A stretch of DNA of 8,135 nt from Pseudomonadota bacterium (GTDB taxonomy: Bacteria > Pseudomonadota > Alphaproteobacteria > Rhizobiales > Hyphomicrobiaceae). The stretch spans positions 1-8,135 of the forward strand of contig JAFAFW010000108.1 in the NCBI GenBank assembly GCA_023423275.1, written 5' to 3'. Shown piece after piece: positions 6,049-8,135 of the stretch. How positions within the stretch are numbered: position 1 is the first letter of the stretch; each line of letters starts with the position of its first letter. The notes below the pieces were generated by a model. The model worked only from the letters and a program-made list of their open reading frames with translations, had not been told where the DNA came from and did no database searches. A program made the position numbers and the translations under genes.

Positions 6049-7074
6049 TTGTCTGTTACGTTGAAATCTGGATCTTTTGCGGGACCGCTGCTGGCAGCGA
6101 TGCTGGCTCTCGCCTCCGGACCAGCCCTGGCAGCCCGGGACGCCGCATTTTCATCTCCCCAGGCTGCATTCGAGCACGGTATGGGCGCCTTGAAGGCAGG
6201 GCGTATCGAGACGGCGCTGCCGGCGCTTGAGCATGCCGCCGGCAAAGGGCTGTTTCTCGCGGAATTCTATCTGGCGCGTGTCTTTGCGGACAATCTCGGC
6301 CCGGTCACGGATCACGCCAAAGCCTATATGCTTTATCAGCGCATCGCTGACGAGAACGCCGATATCGATCCCGATTACGATCAGCGTGCCCCATTCGTCG
6401 CGAAGGCGTTCACGGCGCTGGCCGGTTACCTGCGTCAGGGACTTCCTGAAATCGGTCTCAGGCCGAGCCCGCATCGTGCGGCCGAGTATCTTCATCACGC
6501 CGCAACCTTCTTCAATGATCCCGACGCCCAGTTCGAACTCGCCAAGCTGTATCTCAACGGTGATGACGTGCCGGAGAATGCCAAGCAGGCCATGCACTGG
6601 CTGTCTGTCCTGACCGAGAAGGGGCATGCCGGAGCGCAGGCCTTCCTGGCTGACCTCTACTGGCGGGGCAAACATGTGCCCCCCGATCGCAGGCGTGCGC
6701 TGGCCCTGATCACGGTGGCCCTCGAGCATGCTCCGGCTCACGAGCGTATCTGGATCGAGGACATCCACCAGAATATCTTCTGCGGCTCGACGGAGGATAC
6801 CCGCAAGGACGCTGATGGTTTGGTGACGAGCTGGCGCCTGAAGTATGGCGGGCGGCCTGCTATTTCCATCGATCGGCACGGCTTGACGCCGCTTCAATTC
6901 GGTGCCGTCCGCACCTGCAGCAATGGCGAGCCGGTTCAGGCGAGCCGTTCCGCGCGCAGTGGCATTTCGACCTCGGCGCTCCGCAAGCAGGAGCCGAGCG
7001 CCGTGATGCAGGGGAACACGGTCGGCTTCGGTTACCGCGATGCGGGCCAAACGCAGCCGGTCGAAGAGAAATAG
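6049..7074 (+). CDS. exoR: ExoR-like periplasmic Sel1-repeat protein
   Basis: In rhizobia ExoR is a periplasmic Sel1-repeat protein that restrains the ExoS sensor kinase and so controls exopolysaccharide and motility genes through ChvI. This 341-residue product has a signal peptide: a lysine at residue 6, a hydrophobic core at about 10-24, and a probable cut after ALA at 26-28. Sel1-type helical pairs follow at about 56-92 (LEHAAGKGLFLAEFYLARVF), 143-175 (DAQFELAKLYLNG) and 178-213 (GAQAFLADLYWRG). The overall pattern resembles ExoR, notably FVAKAFTALAGYLRQGLPE before the second repeat and WIEDIHQ near 235. ExoR is about 268 residues; this protein carries some 75 extra C-terminal residues. 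The TTG start is supported by GGAAAGG at 6036-6042, six bases upstream; the nearest later start, TTG at 6061, would still leave a signal peptide. Sel1 and secretion are secure; the ExoR name comes from remembered similarity and is moderately sure. Confidence 0.72.
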   Translation: MSVTLKSGSFAGPLLAAMLALASGPALAARDAAFSSPQAAFEHGMGALKAGRIETALPALEHAAGKGLFLAEFYLARVFADNLGPVTDHAKAYMLYQRIADENADIDPDYDQRAPFVAKAFTALAGYLRQGLPEIGLRPSPHRAAEYLHHAATFFNDPDAQFELAKLYLNGDDVPENAKQAMHWLSVLTEKGHAGAQAFLADLYWRGKHVPPDRRRALALITVALEHAPAHERIWIEDIHQNIFCGSTEDTRKDADGLVTSWRLKYGGRPAISIDRHGLTPLQFGAVRTCSNGEPVQASRSARSGISTSALRKQEPSAVMQGNTVGFGYRDAGQTQPVEEK

Positions 7075-7109
7075 CGCATCCCGGTTCCTTTGCGCGACAT
7101 CCCGATCTA

Positions 7110-7131
7110 GAGCATCGTGCCTTTAATCGGG
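7110..7131. repeat. left terminal inverted repeat of the IS630 element
   Basis: The inferred repeat begins GAGCATCGTGCC and ends AATCGGG (7125-7131). Only the inner seven bases can be matched with the other end inside the window; the outer part is an inference from the CTAG junction. The transposase stop codon (TAA on the - strand, 7123-7125) falls inside this repeat, so the last residues, APD, are encoded by it. Confidence 0.55.
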
Positions 7132-8080
7132 CGCATATCCTGCGTGCTTGAGGAAGTTCCAGCACTCGTGGGGCTCGAACAGGGAGCAGATGTCGCCGAC
7201 GGCGCGCCACAGTGTGTCCCAGGTGCGCGCGCCGGCGGCCCTCAGATGGGCCTTGAGCTTGGCGAAGGCCATCTCGATGGGGTCGAGATCGGGCGAGTAG
7301 GCCGGCAGGAACAGGAACCAGGCGCCGCGCGCCTTGAGCATGGACGCCGCCTTCTCGGACGCATGAACCCTGAGGTTATCGAGCATGACGACCTCGCCTG
7401 GCTGCAAGGTCGGTGCGAGTTGGGTCTCGATGTAGAGATCGAAGGCGATGCGATCCATCGCGCCCTCGATCAGCCAGGGCGCGGTGAGGCCGTTGCAGCG
7501 TAGCGCGGCGATGAACGTCTGGCTCTGCCAATGGCCGAATGGCACGGCGCCGGGCAGGCGCTCGCCGATCGGCGATCTGCCTCTGAGCCGCGTCAGTTTA
7601 GTGTTCGTCGAGGTCTCGTCGATGAAGACAAGCCGATGCGGCATCGACCGCATGATCGGCAGACGCTTCGCGATCCACACATCGCGGACCGTAGCAACGT
7701 CAGAGCGTGCGCGTTCCGATGCCAGCAGCGTTTTTTTTATAGCTGAAGCCGGCCTTGCACAGGAACCGCGAGAGCGAGGACGGATCGACCTTGATGGCGT
7801 GGTGCGCTTCGAGCTCGGCCGCAAGCTCCGGCATCGTGATGTCGGGCTTTTCCCGGACCCTCGCGATCAGGAAGACGCGATGAGGCTCGAGCTTGCCCGT
7901 GCCGGACGGACGCCCCTGCGGCTCCGGCTCGAGCGACCCGGTGCGATCGTGCCGCGCCACCAGCTTCACCGAGAACGAGGCGCTGACCGCCAGATCCTCC
8001 GCCGCCGCGCGACGCGACTGGCCACCCGCTACCCGTGCCAGCAGCCGCTCGCGCAAATCCAATGAATAGCTGCGTCCCAT
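7123..8080 (-). CDS. IS630-family transposase, two frames joined at an A8 run
   Basis: This DDE transposase of the Tc1/mariner-related IS630 family cuts and moves the element. The ATG at 8080 has GGAGG six bases upstream (8087-8091 on the + strand). The first frame gives MGRSYSLDLRERLLARV, a helix-turn-helix DNA-binding region over about residues 1-60 and a second helical domain, then reaches LCKAGFSYKK. There a run of eight A (7738 down to 7731) puts the rest in the +1 frame. Without a shift the first frame ends at 7700 after 126 residues. In the second frame the protein continues KTLLASERARSDVA with the catalytic core: FIDET (Asp about 154), VMLDN (Asp about 234) and SPDLDPIEMAFAKLKAHLR (Glu about 269). 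The D34E spacing is typical of the family. The joined product is about 318 residues, full length. The shift may be programmed slippage, a mutation or a sequencing error in the homopolymer. Confidence 0.9.
7731..7738 (-). other. A8 homopolymer at the transposase frame junction
   Basis: On the - strand the sequence reads TAT, eight A, then CGCTG. In the first frame this is Tyr-Lys-Lys-Asn-Ala; seven A would give Tyr-Lys-Lys-Thr-Leu-Leu, which is what the family pattern calls for. The downstream frame is therefore +1 (equivalent to -2), not the -1 used by most programmed ribosomal frameshifts in insertion sequences. Loss of one A by RNA polymerase slippage would restore the full-length product. 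Confidence 0.75.
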
Positions 8081-8128
8081 GATCCACCTCCACCGACGGT
8101 GAATCACAGTTCGACGATCAAGGGAATC

Positions 8129-8135
8129 CCCGATT
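8129..8135. repeat. inner part of the right terminal inverted repeat (truncated by the window edge)
   Basis: CCCGATT at the very end of the window is the inverted match of AATCGGG at 7125-7131 in the left repeat. The outer 15 or so bases should lie just outside the window. Seven bases alone could match by chance; the position, about 50 bases upstream of the transposase start, supports the call. Confidence 0.5.

Larger units (their letters stand above)
7110..8135 (-). mobile_element. IS630-family insertion sequence, right end cut by the window
   Basis: The element contains one transposase on the - strand. Its left boundary is inferred at 7110, directly after TA at 7108-7109. The junction reads CTAG (7107-7110), and IS630 elements are known to insert at CTAG and duplicate TA. 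The first 22 bases (7110-7131) appear to be the left terminal inverted repeat: the inner AATCGGG at 7125-7131 recurs inverted as CCCGATT at 8129-8135, the last bases of the window. By symmetry the element should end about 15 bases beyond the window, for a length near 1,040 bases. It sits about 35 bases after the exoR-like stop, converging on it, so that reading frame is not interrupted. Confidence 0.85.

Noticed and set aside
6151..7050. 299-codon open frame antisense to the exoR-like gene
   Set aside because: No recognisable domain; the + strand frame has a signal peptide, a ribosome-binding site and Sel1 repeats.
7077..7104. Direct repeat CATCCCG (7077-7083 and 7098-7104) as the target duplication of the IS
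   Set aside because: Both copies lie on the same side of the element, and IS630 duplicates only TA. Seven matching bases in GC-rich DNA are easily due to chance.
7448..8065. Open frame of 205 codons on the + strand inside the IS element
   Set aside because: It is the mirror of the transposase gene; the - strand carries the start, ribosome-binding site and DDE motifs.

Overview
The window looks like a GC-rich alphaproteobacterial chromosome, most likely Hyphomicrobiales (Rhizobiales). The evidence is the set of genes: a TolC-family outer-membrane protein, the polar organiser PopZ and valyl-tRNA synthetase in the order tolC-popZ-valS, then a DUF2939 protein and a periplasmic Sel1-repeat protein resembling rhizobial ExoR. 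No species can be named from the sequence alone.

Layout. Positions 1-278 hold the 3' end of a TolC-family gene (+). popZ is at 504-1718 (+) and valS at 1878-4646 (+). A small membrane-anchored DUF2939 gene lies at 4662-5258 (-), convergent with valS; the two stop codons sit in the two arms of one short inverted repeat. Then come about 790 bases (5259-6048) with no gene I can recognise but with several dyads and hairpins. An ExoR-like secreted protein with a TTG start and an unusual C-terminal tail is at 6049-7074 (+). From about 7110 to the window edge is an IS630-family insertion sequence. Its transposase runs on the - strand (8080 down to 7123) in two frames joined at a run of eight A, and its right end lies just beyond the window.

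How the parts relate. The first three genes are core functions: envelope export, cell-pole and chromosome-centromere organisation, and translation. Their grouping looks like conserved synteny rather than one pathway. The gaps before popZ and valS each contain a perfect TTGACA hexamer, so each gene probably has its own promoter. If the ExoR assignment holds, the Sel1 protein would act in the periplasm on an ExoS/ChvI-type two-component system. The IS landed about 35 bases after the end of that gene at a CTAG site and points back towards it.

I see no clear sign of a new multi-gene system. The points most worth a second look are the gene-free gap at 5259-6048, the C-terminal extension of the ExoR-like protein, the very long PopZ linker and the frameshift in the IS630 transposase.
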